A stretch of DNA of 64,000 bases from Microbacterium sp. LWO14-1.2 (GCF_038397715.1 NZ_CP151633.1:1736001-1800000), one strand, 5' to 3'. Numbered from the stretch's first letter, positions 15,946 through 25,143 are shown. Numbers and translations: made by a program. The notes: generated by a model not told the origin, from the sequence alone.

Positions 15946-17508
15946 ATGGAGCAGCCGAGGGGTTGGAGCTGGCAGGACAGAGCGGAGGGGTCGATCCGTC
16001 GCGGGACGGCTCTCGATCCGAACGTCGAACCGGTCGGGGGCGTCCGTGCCTTCCCGACCGCGTATCTGCCCGAGCGACTGCTCATCACGTTCGACCGCGA
16101 CAACGACCACGAGGCGTACGACGGCGAGGTGAAGGCGCTGCAGGAGGCCGCGGCATCCTTCGGCTGGCAGCTCGACGTCGAGTCGCCCGAGTCGCGCCTG
16201 TACGCCGACGATCTGCTGCCGGGGGTGCCCGGCTTCCTGCGCGCGCATCTCACGACCCCCGACGAACCCGTGCGCGGGGAATCGCCCGTGCCGCCGGACG
16301 CATGGCGGGTGCTGCAGCGCGCCAGGAGGAGCACCAGGTCGTCGATGCCGCGCACGAGCCTCGAGCACGTGCTGTCGATCGACCCGGTCGGCCTGAACCC
16401 GTTCAGCCGCACGAATCCCTTCAGTCGCACGAATCCCTTCAGCCGCACCAACCCGATGCGCGGCGCCGGGGCTGGCGGCAGCGACGACTACCTCGAACCG
16501 GGGCGCGGCGCCCGGCAGCCGGTGAGCTGGCTGGGCCCGGCACCGCGCCGCGGCCCGTCGCCGAAGCGCGGCCGACGCCCTGTCGTGGCCGTGCTCGACA
16601 CCGGGTGCGGCGTGCACGACTGGCTGCCCGACGATGTCGTCACCCGGCACATCGAGCTCGACGGCGTGCCCGTGGGCCTCACCGACGACGCCGATCCCGA
16701 GCGCTACCCCGACATGTACGGCCAGCTCGACGGCGAGATCGACGCCGTCGCGGGTCACGGCACGTTCATCGCGGGGATCATCCGGCAGACCGCTCCGGAT
16801 GCCGACATCCTGTCGGTGCGCATGGCCGGCGCGCTCGGGGTGATCGACGAGAGCACGTTCCTCACGACGGTCGCGCAGGTGGTCGAGCTGCTGCGGCGGC
16901 ACCGGGAGGACCCGTCGACCGGGCATCCGATCGACGTGCTCAACCTGTCGCTCGGCTACTACCACGAGACCCCGCAGGACGGCCTGTTCAGCACCACGCT
17001 CACCGCCCTGCTGACGAAGGCGAGGGAGCTGGGGTGCGTGGTCGTGTGCTCGGCGGGCAACGACGCGATCGACCGGCCGTCGTTCCCGGCGTCGCTGTGG
17101 CCGTGGCCGGGGTCCGACAACGGCATCCCGCACGACGACGACGCGCCGCTCGTGTCGGTCGGGGCGCTGAACCCGTCGGCGCGCTCGGTCGCGCTGTTCT
17201 CGAACGTCGGACCCTGGGTGCAGGTGTACGCCCCGGGGGCGGCGGTCGTGAGCACGTCGCCGGCGTTCGTGGGCGGCGAGCAGGCGTCGTGCAGGGCCGA
17301 TGTCGACGGGCTCCGTCGCGAGACGATCGACCCCGACGACTACCGCGGCGGGTTCGCGATCTGGAGCGGCACCTCGTTCGCGGCGCCCTATGTCGCGGGG
17401 CGCGTCGCGGCGCAGCTCGGCTCCGTCCCGCGGGAGGGCGTCTCGCCGGCCACGGCGGCGAAGGCGGTGGCCGCGGTGCTGAAGACCCTGCCCGCTCCGC
17501 GGGAGTAG
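15946..17508 (+). CDS. S8 family serine peptidase (subtilase), apparently cytoplasmic
   Basis: 520-residue subtilisin-type protease with a complete triad: Asp218 (VVAVLDTGCGVHDW), His271 (VAGHGTFIAGII) and Ser477 (WSGTSFAAPYVAG); the oxyanion Asn is in VVVCSAGNDAID. There is no signal peptide or membrane anchor, so it is not a secreted subtilase or a type VII mycosin. The ~215 residues before the catalytic domain look like a prodomain: LLITFDRDNDHEAYDGEVKA resembles an inhibitor fold, and a three-fold NPFSRT repeat (residues 151-168) leads into the enzyme. It lies between the sigma operon genes and the CHAT protease gene in one orientation; an 81-nt gap precedes it. Confidence 0.88.
   Translation: MEQPRGWSWQDRAEGSIRRGTALDPNVEPVGGVRAFPTAYLPERLLITFDRDNDHEAYDGEVKALQEAAASFGWQLDVESPESRLYADDLLPGVPGFLRAHLTTPDEPVRGESPVPPDAWRVLQRARRSTRSSMPRTSLEHVLSIDPVGLNPFSRTNPFSRTNPFSRTNPMRGAGAGGSDDYLEPGRGARQPVSWLGPAPRRGPSPKRGRRPVVAVLDTGCGVHDWLPDDVVTRHIELDGVPVGLTDDADPERYPDMYGQLDGEIDAVAGHGTFIAGIIRQTAPDADILSVRMAGALGVIDESTFLTTVAQVVELLRRHREDPSTGHPIDVLNLSLGYYHETPQDGLFSTTLTALLTKARELGCVVVCSAGNDAIDRPSFPASLWPWPGSDNGIPHDDDAPLVSVGALNPSARSVALFSNVGPWVQVYAPGAAVVSTSPAFVGGEQASCRADVDGLRRETIDPDDYRGGFAIWSGTSFAAPYVAGRVAAQLGSVPREGVSPATAAKAVAAVLKTLPAPRE
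16396..16455 (+). repeat. Tandem hexapeptide repeat NPFSRT x3 within the subtilase
   Basis: Three consecutive 18-nt units (16396-16413, 16414-16431, 16432-16449) encode NPFSRT each time, followed by NPM. Codons differ between units (AAC/AAT, CCG/CCC, AGC/AGT, ACG/ACC), so the repeat is kept at protein level. It sits between the presumed prodomain and the catalytic domain. Confidence 0.9.
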
Positions 17509-17513
17509 CCGCT

Positions 17514-17545
17514 CGTGACGGCGTCCGGCGACGGATGCCGTCACG
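17514..17545. terminator. Hairpin between the subtilase and CHAT genes
   Basis: CGTGACGGC (17514-17522) pairs perfectly with GCCGTCACG (17537-17545), a 9-bp stem with a 14-nt loop and no T-tract. It may attenuate read-through into the CHAT gene, whose start is 36 nt further on. Confidence 0.45.
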
Positions 17546-17581
17546 ACCCTTCCGCGCCGCGTTGTCGACCGGCATTCTGGG

Positions 17582-20011
17582 ATGATGCCCCTGTCTGCGC
17601 GCGAGCTGCATCAGCGTGGCGTCGACGCGGCCAACTCCCGGCGGTTCGGTCGGGCGCGGCGCGCGCTCGCGACGGCATCCGCCCGCGCCGGCGACGACGC
17701 CGACCTGCGAGCGCGCATCGACGGCACGATGGCGTACGTGCTCGCGCAGACCGGTGAGCCGGGCGAGGCCGAGCGCCTGTCACGCGAAGCCCTCGCGCGA
17801 CCGGGGCTCCACGCCGACACCGTCGCCGTGCTCGACGGCCAGCTGGGCACGCTGCTCATGCACGGCGGACGACTCGACGAGGCGGATCAGGCGCTCACGA
17901 GGGCGATCGACGCGCTCGACGAGGACTCGATCGAACGCGCGAACCTGCTCATGAGCCGTTCGATCGTCGGGATGCAGCGGCACCGACTCGACGACTGCAC
18001 CGCCGACCTGCGCAGCGCCATCGCCGTGTACGAGACGCTCGGAGAGGAGGAACCTCTGGCCGAGGCGCGGCACAACCTCGGGTACGCCGCGCTGCTCGGC
18101 GGCGATCTCGTCGCGGCGCTGAAGCTCATGACCGCCTCTCGCCCCACGCTCGCCGCCACGAGCGACCTGGCCGCGGCGATCAGCGACCTCGACCGGGCGG
18201 AAGTGCTCCGTGACGCCGGGCTGACCACCGAGGCGGAAGCGCTGCTCGACGAGGTCGCGACACGTTTCGGGACGCAGCGCATGCGGCAGGCACGCGGCGA
18301 GGCCGAGTTCCACCTCGCGCGGTCGCTGCTGCGGCACGACGCCGCAGCAGCCGAGCGCACCGCAGCGAGAGCCGCCCGCCGGTTCGCGGCCCTCGGCAGC
18401 GACGGATGGTCGGCGCGGGCCGAGGCCGTGCGCCTTGAAGCATCCCTGCGGGCGCACCCGGAGCGCGCTGTCGACGCCGCCGCGTTCGCGCGCACCGAGC
18501 GCGCGCTCACGGCGGGCGGCTTCCGCACGGAGGCGACCGCGCTCGGCCTCACCTCGCGGCTCGTCGGCGAGGGACGGATGCCGCGGCTCACCGACGACGC
18601 CCCCACACCGCTGCGGCTGCGCGCCCACGAGGTGCAGGCGGTGCGGGCGGCGAAGGCGGGGAAGGATGCCGCCGCCCTGCGCGCCGCGGCCCACGGACTC
18701 GACCTGCTCACCGCCTGGCAGCAGTCGTTCGGCGCCCTCGACCTGCAGGCGTCGGTGGCGATGCACGGAACCGAGCTGATGTTCACGGGGCTCGGGGCGG
18801 CCGCCCGCACGCGGGATCCGGGCGTGCTGTTCGAGTGGTCGGAGCGCGCGAGGCACCTGAGCCAGCAGGTCGCCCCGGTCCGTCCGCCGCACGACGCCGA
18901 TCTCGCGGCCGACCTCGCGGAACTGCGGATGCTGCGCGCCGACCTCGCCGGCTCGGACTGGACCGCCGATGCCCGGGTGAGAGCGCTGCGCGACCGGGTG
19001 CGCGATCGGCAGTGGTCGTCGACCGGCGCCGGCGCCCACCGCGGACGCCTCGACCTGGCGACGACCAGGGCGCGGCTCGACGACGAGACGGCGGTCCTCG
19101 CCTACGTGTACACGGGGACGGACCTGCTCTGCACGGTCGTCACGGCGGCAGGGGCGTCGATCGTCGAGCTGCCCTGGCCGCGCATCCGTGCGGCCCTCGA
19201 CGGACTGCGCGCCGACCTCGACGTCGCCGCCCTCACGCACGGCGGCCCGATGGCGGCGACCGTCGGCCGATCCCTCGACGAACGGCTGCGCGCGCTCGAC
19301 GAGTCGCTGTTCGCGCCCGCGCGCGCCGCCGCCCCGCAGGCGTCACGGCTGGCGTTGACGATCCCCGGCATCCTCGGCGGCATCCCGTGGGCCATGCTCC
19401 CCGGGCTGTCCGGCATCCCGTTCACGATCGCCACCTCGGTGTCGCGCCTCTTGGAGGACCGTGCGCCGCGGCGGCGAGCCCGTGCAGGCTTCGCGGCCGG
19501 GCCTCGCGTCGCCCGCGCGGGCGAGGAGGTCCGCACGGCGGCGAGCGCCTGGGGCACGGCCGAGGTGTTCGCCGGCGAGGAGGCTCGGGTCGACGCGATC
19601 ACCGAGCTCGCCGGGCGCACCGACGTGCTGCACATCGCCGCGCACGGCCGTCATGCCGTCGACAACCCGCTGTTCTCGGGCTTCGAGCTCGTCGACGGCA
19701 CGCTGTTCGGGTACGACGTCGACCTGATCCCACGCCCGCCCGACACGGTCGTGCTGTCGGCGTGCGAGCTCGGGCGATCATCGGTCCGCTGGGGTGAGGA
19801 GGCACTGGGCATGACGCGCGTCTGGCTGCACGCCGGCACCCGCTGCGTCATCGCAGCCCCGGTCGTGGTCGCCGACGACGTCGCCTGCGAGCTCCTCGCC
19901 GCCCTGCACCTCCGGCTCGCGGGCGGCGATGCTCCGGCAGTGGCGCTGGCCGCGGCATCCGAGTCCACAGGTCTCCGGGCCCCGTTCCACTGCCACGGCG
20001 ACGGGTTCTAG
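17582..20011 (+). CDS. TPR and CHAT domain protein, caspase-like protease
   Basis: 809-residue cytoplasmic protein. The first ~450 residues are helical tetratricopeptide-like repeats (for example AYVLAQTGEPGEAERLSREA and RHNLGYAALLGGDLVAALKL), a protein-interaction scaffold. The C-terminal ~280 residues form a CHAT domain, a caspase-like cysteine protease, with the His-Cys dyad present: His688 in VLHIAAHGRHA and Cys728 in VVLSACELG. No signal peptide or membrane segment. Two adjacent ATGs (17582, 17585) are possible starts. Together with the sigma factor, small protein and S8 protease it makes a same-strand module. TPR-CHAT proteins act as triggered proteases in bacterial defence and cell death, e.g. 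the TPR-CHAT partner of gRAMP; a similar role here is inference. Confidence 0.87.
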   Translation: MMPLSARELHQRGVDAANSRRFGRARRALATASARAGDDADLRARIDGTMAYVLAQTGEPGEAERLSREALARPGLHADTVAVLDGQLGTLLMHGGRLDEADQALTRAIDALDEDSIERANLLMSRSIVGMQRHRLDDCTADLRSAIAVYETLGEEEPLAEARHNLGYAALLGGDLVAALKLMTASRPTLAATSDLAAAISDLDRAEVLRDAGLTTEAEALLDEVATRFGTQRMRQARGEAEFHLARSLLRHDAAAAERTAARAARRFAALGSDGWSARAEAVRLEASLRAHPERAVDAAAFARTERALTAGGFRTEATALGLTSRLVGEGRMPRLTDDAPTPLRLRAHEVQAVRAAKAGKDAAALRAAAHGLDLLTAWQQSFGALDLQASVAMHGTELMFTGLGAAARTRDPGVLFEWSERARHLSQQVAPVRPPHDADLAADLAELRMLRADLAGSDWTADARVRALRDRVRDRQWSSTGAGAHRGRLDLATTRARLDDETAVLAYVYTGTDLLCTVVTAAGASIVELPWPRIRAALDGLRADLDVAALTHGGPMAATVGRSLDERLRALDESLFAPARAAAPQASRLALTIPGILGGIPWAMLPGLSGIPFTIATSVSRLLEDRAPRRRARAGFAAGPRVARAGEEVRTAASAWGTAEVFAGEEARVDAITELAGRTDVLHIAAHGRHAVDNPLFSGFELVDGTLFGYDVDLIPRPPDTVVLSACELGRSSVRWGEEALGMTRVWLHAGTRCVIAAPVVVADDVACELLAALHLRLAGGDAPAVALAAASESTGLRAPFHCHGDGF

Positions 20012-20175
20012 AGATTTTCTCCACTCGATGTATCAGAGGAGGGTGCGCCCTCTCCTAATCTGCAGAGGGTGCCACGCGAAGGGCTCCGGAAGCGGAGCGC
20101 GAGGGAGGCGCAGTCGGAAATGGGGAACCTCGTGCACTGGGGAGTGCGAGAGACGACATGGACACCATCTACCTC

Positions 20176-20207
20176 GGGGATGTCGCGAGAGGGGTCGCGA
20201 CATCCCC
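20176..20207. terminator. 13-bp perfect hairpin after the CHAT gene
   Basis: GGGGATGTCGCGA (20176-20188), loop GAGGGG, TCGCGACATCCCC (20195-20207). It lies in the 266-bp gap between the convergent CHAT and GH31 genes and could terminate either. The rest of the gap (20012-20175) shows only a short GAGGG/CCCTC stem near 20040. Confidence 0.7.
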
Positions 20208-20240
20208 ACCATCCGCCGACGGAGGGCGGATCGACCGGAT

Positions 20241-20268
20241 GCCGCGACGGGAGGGGACCCGTCGCGGC
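20241..20268. terminator. 11-bp perfect hairpin before the GH31 stop
   Basis: GCCGCGACGGG (20241-20251), loop AGGGGA, CCCGTCGCGGC (20258-20268), 9 bp beyond the GH31 stop codon. Probably the terminator of the GH31 transcript (minus strand). It shares the AGGGG loop with the neighbouring hairpin. Confidence 0.7.
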
Positions 20269-20277
20269 ACCGGCCGA

Positions 20278-23200
20278 TCACCCGCGGGAGTGAGGCCGCC
20301 GGCGCGCACCGCGCCGCACGAGCAGCGCGGCTCCGATCGCGAGGAGCAGCAGTGCGGCGGTGACCGGGATCGCGGGGTCGAGTGACGATCCGGTCGCGGC
20401 CAGTCCCCCTGTCGCTGCCGAGCCTTCGCTTGCGCCTGCCGAGCCGGCGGCGACCACCGCGATCGCGGTCGAGGCCACGACGTCTCCGCCGAGGAGAGCC
20501 CGCAGCGTATGGGCGCCCACGGGCGTCGACGTCGGAACACGCACGGTCACGGTCGCCGCACCGGCGGCATCCGTCGTGAAGGTCGCGAGGCGCACCGGGT
20601 CGGAGAAGAGCCACAGCTCGCCCTCGGCGGCCGGGGCGAATCCCGCCAGCCGGACGGTGATCTCCTCGCCCGCTCGTGCCTGCGTCGGAGCCGACAGGGT
20701 CTGCGAGCCCGGCTCGGGTCCGGTGCCCGTCGCCTCGATGCGCACCGGATCCGACACCGCCGAGGCGTTGCCGGCGCGGTCGGCGGCGCGGGCGATGAGC
20801 TGCGCTCCCTCGGCGGGAGCCGTCACCGGCGTCGTGTAGGCGGTCCAGGTCGCGCCGGCATCGAGCGAGTACTCGACCGCGGCGATGCCGGACACGGAGT
20901 CCGCCGCCGTGACGACGAACCGGCGTCCGTCGACGGTCACGCCCACCGTCGGCCGGTCCGAGTCGACCTTGATCGGCCCGAGCGTCGCGGCCTCCTCGAC
21001 GTTGCCCGCGGCATCCGTCGACCGGTACTGCACGGTCGTCTCGCCCTCCGGCAGCGCGACCGGCTCGGTGTAGGTGTTCCACCCTCCCTCGCCGATCCGG
21101 TACTGCGTGAGCGCGACAGCACGGTCGTCGGAGGCCGTCAGCGTGAGCGTCGGACGCGTGGTGTGCCATCCGCTCGCCGCCGGGTCGGGGGCGAGCGTCG
21201 CCTCGGTGATCGGAGCACTCGTGTCGGCGTCGGCGCACACCAGCGTGGGTTCGCCCCAGACGCCGTGAGCGCCGTTGATCGCGCCGGCCGTCGTCGGATC
21301 CACCCGCAGGTCGAGGTACTGCGCTCCCGTCACGTCGAGGGCGATCCGCTCGGTGGCGAAGCCCGGCGTGAACGTGACCGACTGGTACCGCTGCGTGCCG
21401 TCGACGTCGACCCGGAAGATGACCGCTCCCGAGAAGCCGTCCTCCAGCCCGGCGTCGGTCGTGAACGAGGTGCAGGCGCCGCCGAGGTAGTAGGTCAGCT
21501 TCGAGACGGCGTGCACGCCGAGGCCCTTGTCGTAGACCTTCTTGAGCTCGGGGGTGGTGTTGATCTGCAGGGGAACGTCGGGCGAGGTCGCCGAGTCCTT
21601 GTTCGCGACGTCCTTGCCGATCACGCCGTAGCCGTTGGTGGCCGAGACCCAGTCGATGTCCGAGAGCGCGACGGTGCCGGTCGGCGCGTCCGGCAGCTGC
21701 TGCGAGACCACCTTCCAGTCGAAGAACTTCACGCGCGTCTCGACGGGGAGGGTGACCGACTCCACCGTCTTCGACGGATTCAGGCGGATGCTGTTCGCGA
21801 ACACGCTGTACGTGTACTGCGCGTACTCGATCGTCGCGCTGGCGGCGTTGTTGCGGCCCTTGGTGTCGATCACGGCGGTCGCGGAGCCGAGCCCGGCTTT
21901 GAGCCAGTTCGGCACGAACAGGCTCTCCCTCTGACTCGTGCCGTCGGTGTACGTCACGGTCAGCGTCGGCGAGACGCCGCCTCCGACCGCGGCCGAGGTC
22001 AGCACCGCGAGATGCGTGCCCTGCCCGCTGACGCTGATCGTCTGCCCGTCGAGGGCGACCGCGTTCACCGCTCCGTCGACGTAGTCGGGCCAGGTGAAGT
22101 CGACGTCTCCGCCGGGGAGTGCCGCCCGCACCGTCGACCCGGGGTCGACGCCCTGCGCGGCCAGCGCCTCGGCCGAGAACGAGGCCTTGCCACCGTCGAA
22201 GTCGCCCTGGGCCCTGGTCGCGAGCGAGGTGATCGAGACGTGGTTGTAGGCCGCGGCGAGCGATCCGTAGTTCACGTAGATCTGGTTCGCGGCGCCGGCG
22301 CTCCCGGAGGCACCGGACCTCGCCGTGTAGTCGACCTTCGCGCGAATCGTGGCCTGACCCCCGGCCGCCGAGGTCGTCGGCGTCACGGTGAACGTCGCGG
22401 TCGCCGAGGCACCGGGCGCGAGCGTCGGCGTCTCGTCGTCGGCGGTGCCGGTGAGGTCCCACCCGTCGGGGAGTTCGAGCGAGAACGCGAGACCCGTCTT
22501 GTCGTGATCGCCCGTGTTGGTGGCCGTCACCCGCACGGTGGTCTCGGCGCCCTGCGCGACGGTGTCGTCCAGCAGAACCTCGGCGGTCATCGCCGCGGCA
22601 TCCGCATCGTCTCCGCCCACCGCGCTCGCGCCGGCGAGCGCGATGACGGCGGACGCCGTCGACGCGACGGTGCCCGCCTCGACCACCACGGTGCCGTCGG
22701 CGTCCGTCTCGTCGAAGTACCAGCCCGCGCCGGCCGCGGCGAGCGCCTCCGCATCCGCGACCTCGGTGAGGGCGACGCCGTCGCGGGTCACCGCGTCGGG
22801 CGCCGATCCGCTGTGCACCTGCAGGCGGTACGCGCGCTCTGCGGCCTTGCCCGTGTAGTCGCCGTCGCGGGTGCCGATGGTGACGGTGACGTCTCCGGCA
22901 TCCTTCGCGGGGGCGTCGACCTCGAACAGCTGCGACGAGCTCGCGCCGTCGCGGTAGTCGCGGGTGACCTGGTCGTCTTCGTAGAGCGTGAACTCCGACT
23001 CGCCCTGCGGGTACACGTCGAGGGTGAGGGGCGCATCGTCCGGCACGAGCGACGAGTTGCGCGCCACGATGCCCTGCGGGATGACCGCGCCGGCGCGCAC
23101 GAACACCGGCAGGGTGTCGAGCGGGGCGTCGTAGCCGTTGAGCACCCGGCCGCCGCGCACGACGTCTCCGGACCAGTAGTCGATCCAGTCGCCCTCGGGG

Positions 23201-24978
23201 AGCACGATGCCGTTGCGCACGTCGCTGTCGGTGAAGACCGGCGCGACGAGGAAGTCACGTCCGAGCAGGAACTGGTTGTTCGCCTCCGCACTGTAGGAGC
23301 GAGCGTCGTCGGGGTACTCGAGGGCGAGTGAGCGCATCATCGGCGTCCCCGAGCGGTGCGATTCGGCGGCGAGCGTGTAGATGTACGGCATGAGGCGCTG
23401 ACGCAGCTGCAGGTAGTCGCGGTTGATGCGCGTGGCCTCCTCGCCGTAGAGCCACGGCCGCTTGTCGGTGGCCGCCCACCCGCTCATCGAGTACAGCGCC
23501 GGTGCGAACGCCTTCCACTGCAGGTCGCGCACGTAGCTCTTCGTGGATCCGCCGAAGATGCCGTCGACGTCGCCCGTCGTGAACGGCAGGCCCGAGTTGC
23601 CGGCGCCGGTGAGCGCCGAGACCTGCCAGCGCACCGCGTCGAGGTTGCCGGAGTGGTCGCCCGTCCACTGCATCCCGCAGCGCTGCGCCCCTGCCCAGCC
23701 CTCGACCATGAGAGCGGTGCCTCGGGCGTCGGAGTACTGCTCGATGCCGTCATGCGCGGCCTCGCATCCGGTGAGGGCGAGACGGTAGCCCTCGCCGACC
23801 CACGCGACGTCGAGCTTGCGCAGACGGATGCCGGCGTCGCCGACCTCGCTCTCCTGCTGGGTCAGGGCCCGCTGCGTCCAGAGCCCTGTCTGCAGTCCCT
23901 GCTCGCCGATCGCCGCCACGGTCTCGGGGAGCTGCGAGTACTCGCAGCCGTATCCGTCGTTCACCAGCATCCACCCCGCAGGCATGTCGTGCTGCGCGAA
24001 CTGCGCGGCGACCTGGGCCGACTGGATCGTGTGCTGCTTCACCCCTTCGGGGTCGCCGAAGCCGCTGGAGGTGTAGGTGGGGTTCGAGCGGTTGTAGCAA
24101 TCGGCGTCGCCGTACTCGAGGGCGTATGCCGGGGGCATGTGGGGGCGCCCGGTGAGCTTGGTGTAGCCGTCGAGGGACTGCTTGTAGTCGCCCACGAAGT
24201 AGTACGCGTCGAATCGCTTCTCGGCGTGGGTCGTGGTGGGGTCGCCCGAGAACACGTAGGTACCGGGCGCGAAGGTGTTGCGCAGCACGCCGTAGCCCGC
24301 GCTGCTCATGTAGTACGGGACGGCGTTGGGGTGCCCGCCGTCGGACCAGTTGAAGTTGCGCGAGATGTTGACGGTCGCGCCGGTGTGGATGGAGCGGCCG
24401 TTCTGCATGCCGCCGCCGAGAAACTGCTCGCCGTCTCGCGCGGCGAGGTGCTGGGTGGTGGCGGTGGGGCCGAAGCTCAGCGGGCTGCTCTCCTGCCAGA
24501 CGGTGCTTCCGTCGGCGCGCAGGAGCGTCATGCGACCCGAGCCCTTGTCGACCTCGAGCGTCACCTCGTCGGTCGCGATGCGCACGGTCGATCCGTCGGA
24601 GACGGAGACATCGGATGCTGTGAAGTCGCCCGCGCCGACCACGATGTTCGCGGATCGGGCGGGGTCGCCCTGCGAGGTGTTCGCGGGGTCGGTGAACGTT
24701 CCGCTGCGGTCGGCCTCGATCCGCAGCGTCGCGGCGTCGAGGAACGTGACGCGCACCGCGCCGCCTGACTGCGTGGTGAGCACGGCGCCGTCGCCCTCGT
24801 CGGCGACGGCGGTGATGGCGCCGAGGGTGTCGCCCGGCTGCACCGGCACCTCGGCCGTGATGTCGGGGGCGGCCGCTGCGGCGCCGGGTGCGGCGACGAG
24901 GACGGTCGCGGCGAGCACGCCGACGAGAAGCGTCGAGACGACCGATCGGCGGCGGGGAGGGGCGAACGAGAAGGACAT
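20278..24978 (-). CDS. Cell-wall-anchored GH31 family glycoside hydrolase, multidomain
   Basis: 1566-residue surface enzyme that cleaves a terminal alpha-linked sugar. Order: Sec signal peptide (about 1-38), GH31 N-terminal beta domain, GH31 catalytic barrel (about 270-600) with nucleophile Asp390 in RKLDVAWVGEGY and acid/base Asp441 in MQWTGDHSGN, C-terminal beta domain with ESEFTLYEDD, a NEW3 domain (about 800-865), an uncharacterised beta region, an NPCBM domain (about 1085-1247; WVSATNGYG), two Ig/OmpL47-like repeats with STDAAGNVE and AADRAGNAS, and a sortase tail: LAATG (1526-1530), hydrophobic segment, RRGARRRP. The nucleophile motif lacks the Glu found two residues later in classical alpha-glucosidases or xylosidases. 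Together with the amino-sugar operon nearby this favours the alpha-N-acetylgalactosaminidase branch of GH31; alpha-glucosidase or xylosidase remain possible. Start MSFSFAPPRRR is chosen for the signal peptide. Confidence 0.88.
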   Translation of the reverse strand: MSFSFAPPRRRSVVSTLLVGVLAATVLVAAPGAAAAAPDITAEVPVQPGDTLGAITAVADEGDGAVLTTQSGGAVRVTFLDAATLRIEADRSGTFTDPANTSQGDPARSANIVVGAGDFTASDVSVSDGSTVRIATDEVTLEVDKGSGRMTLLRADGSTVWQESSPLSFGPTATTQHLAARDGEQFLGGGMQNGRSIHTGATVNISRNFNWSDGGHPNAVPYYMSSAGYGVLRNTFAPGTYVFSGDPTTTHAEKRFDAYYFVGDYKQSLDGYTKLTGRPHMPPAYALEYGDADCYNRSNPTYTSSGFGDPEGVKQHTIQSAQVAAQFAQHDMPAGWMLVNDGYGCEYSQLPETVAAIGEQGLQTGLWTQRALTQQESEVGDAGIRLRKLDVAWVGEGYRLALTGCEAAHDGIEQYSDARGTALMVEGWAGAQRCGMQWTGDHSGNLDAVRWQVSALTGAGNSGLPFTTGDVDGIFGGSTKSYVRDLQWKAFAPALYSMSGWAATDKRPWLYGEEATRINRDYLQLRQRLMPYIYTLAAESHRSGTPMMRSLALEYPDDARSYSAEANNQFLLGRDFLVAPVFTDSDVRNGIVLPEGDWIDYWSGDVVRGGRVLNGYDAPLDTLPVFVRAGAVIPQGIVARNSSLVPDDAPLTLDVYPQGESEFTLYEDDQVTRDYRDGASSSQLFEVDAPAKDAGDVTVTIGTRDGDYTGKAAERAYRLQVHSGSAPDAVTRDGVALTEVADAEALAAAGAGWYFDETDADGTVVVEAGTVASTASAVIALAGASAVGGDDADAAAMTAEVLLDDTVAQGAETTVRVTATNTGDHDKTGLAFSLELPDGWDLTGTADDETPTLAPGASATATFTVTPTTSAAGGQATIRAKVDYTARSGASGSAGAANQIYVNYGSLAAAYNHVSITSLATRAQGDFDGGKASFSAEALAAQGVDPGSTVRAALPGGDVDFTWPDYVDGAVNAVALDGQTISVSGQGTHLAVLTSAAVGGGVSPTLTVTYTDGTSQRESLFVPNWLKAGLGSATAVIDTKGRNNAASATIEYAQYTYSVFANSIRLNPSKTVESVTLPVETRVKFFDWKVVSQQLPDAPTGTVALSDIDWVSATNGYGVIGKDVANKDSATSPDVPLQINTTPELKKVYDKGLGVHAVSKLTYYLGGACTSFTTDAGLEDGFSGAVIFRVDVDGTQRYQSVTFTPGFATERIALDVTGAQYLDLRVDPTTAGAINGAHGVWGEPTLVCADADTSAPITEATLAPDPAASGWHTTRPTLTLTASDDRAVALTQYRIGEGGWNTYTEPVALPEGETTVQYRSTDAAGNVEEAATLGPIKVDSDRPTVGVTVDGRRFVVTAADSVSGIAAVEYSLDAGATWTAYTTPVTAPAEGAQLIARAADRAGNASAVSDPVRIEATGTGPEPGSQTLSAPTQARAGEEITVRLAGFAPAAEGELWLFSDPVRLATFTTDAAGAATVTVRVPTSTPVGAHTLRALLGGDVVASTAIAVVAAGSAGASEGSAATGGLAATGSSLDPAIPVTAALLLLAIGAALLVRRGARRRPHSRG

Positions 24979-25006
24979 GGTCTTCCGATCTGTGCGACGG
25001 TGCAGA

Positions 25007-25059
25007 GATGATTGTTCGTGATGTTTTAGGTTAAGAAGATGCACAATGCATCGTTTTGG
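25007..25059. promoter_or_regulatory. AT-rich control region of the GH31 gene
   Basis: In the 165-bp gap 24979-25143 this AT-rich stretch carries ATCGTTTTGG (25050-25059), ATGTTTTAGG (25021-25030), GGTTAAGAA (25029-25037) and GATTGTTCGTG (25010-25020). Near-identical words occur before the SIS operon (ATTGTTTTGG 29758-29767; TTCTTAACC 29788-29796), suggesting one regulator, most likely the DeoR protein encoded next door. Confidence 0.5.
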
Positions 25060-25143
25060 CGACCATAGCAAGGCGCACGGGAAGTCGTCAAGAGTGCATG
25101 CCGGCGAGCACCGGACCCGTCGAGCGGGAGCCTCGGGCGAACG

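Noticed and set aside
15946..17508. Type VII secretion mycosin
   Set aside because: No signal peptide, no C-terminal membrane anchor and no Esx or Ecc genes nearby.
20033..22462. 809-residue minus-strand open frame inside the GH31 region
   Set aside because: Another frame of the GH31 coding sequence, Arg/Gly-rich, caused by high GC; the GH31 frame has signal peptide, domains and sortase tail.
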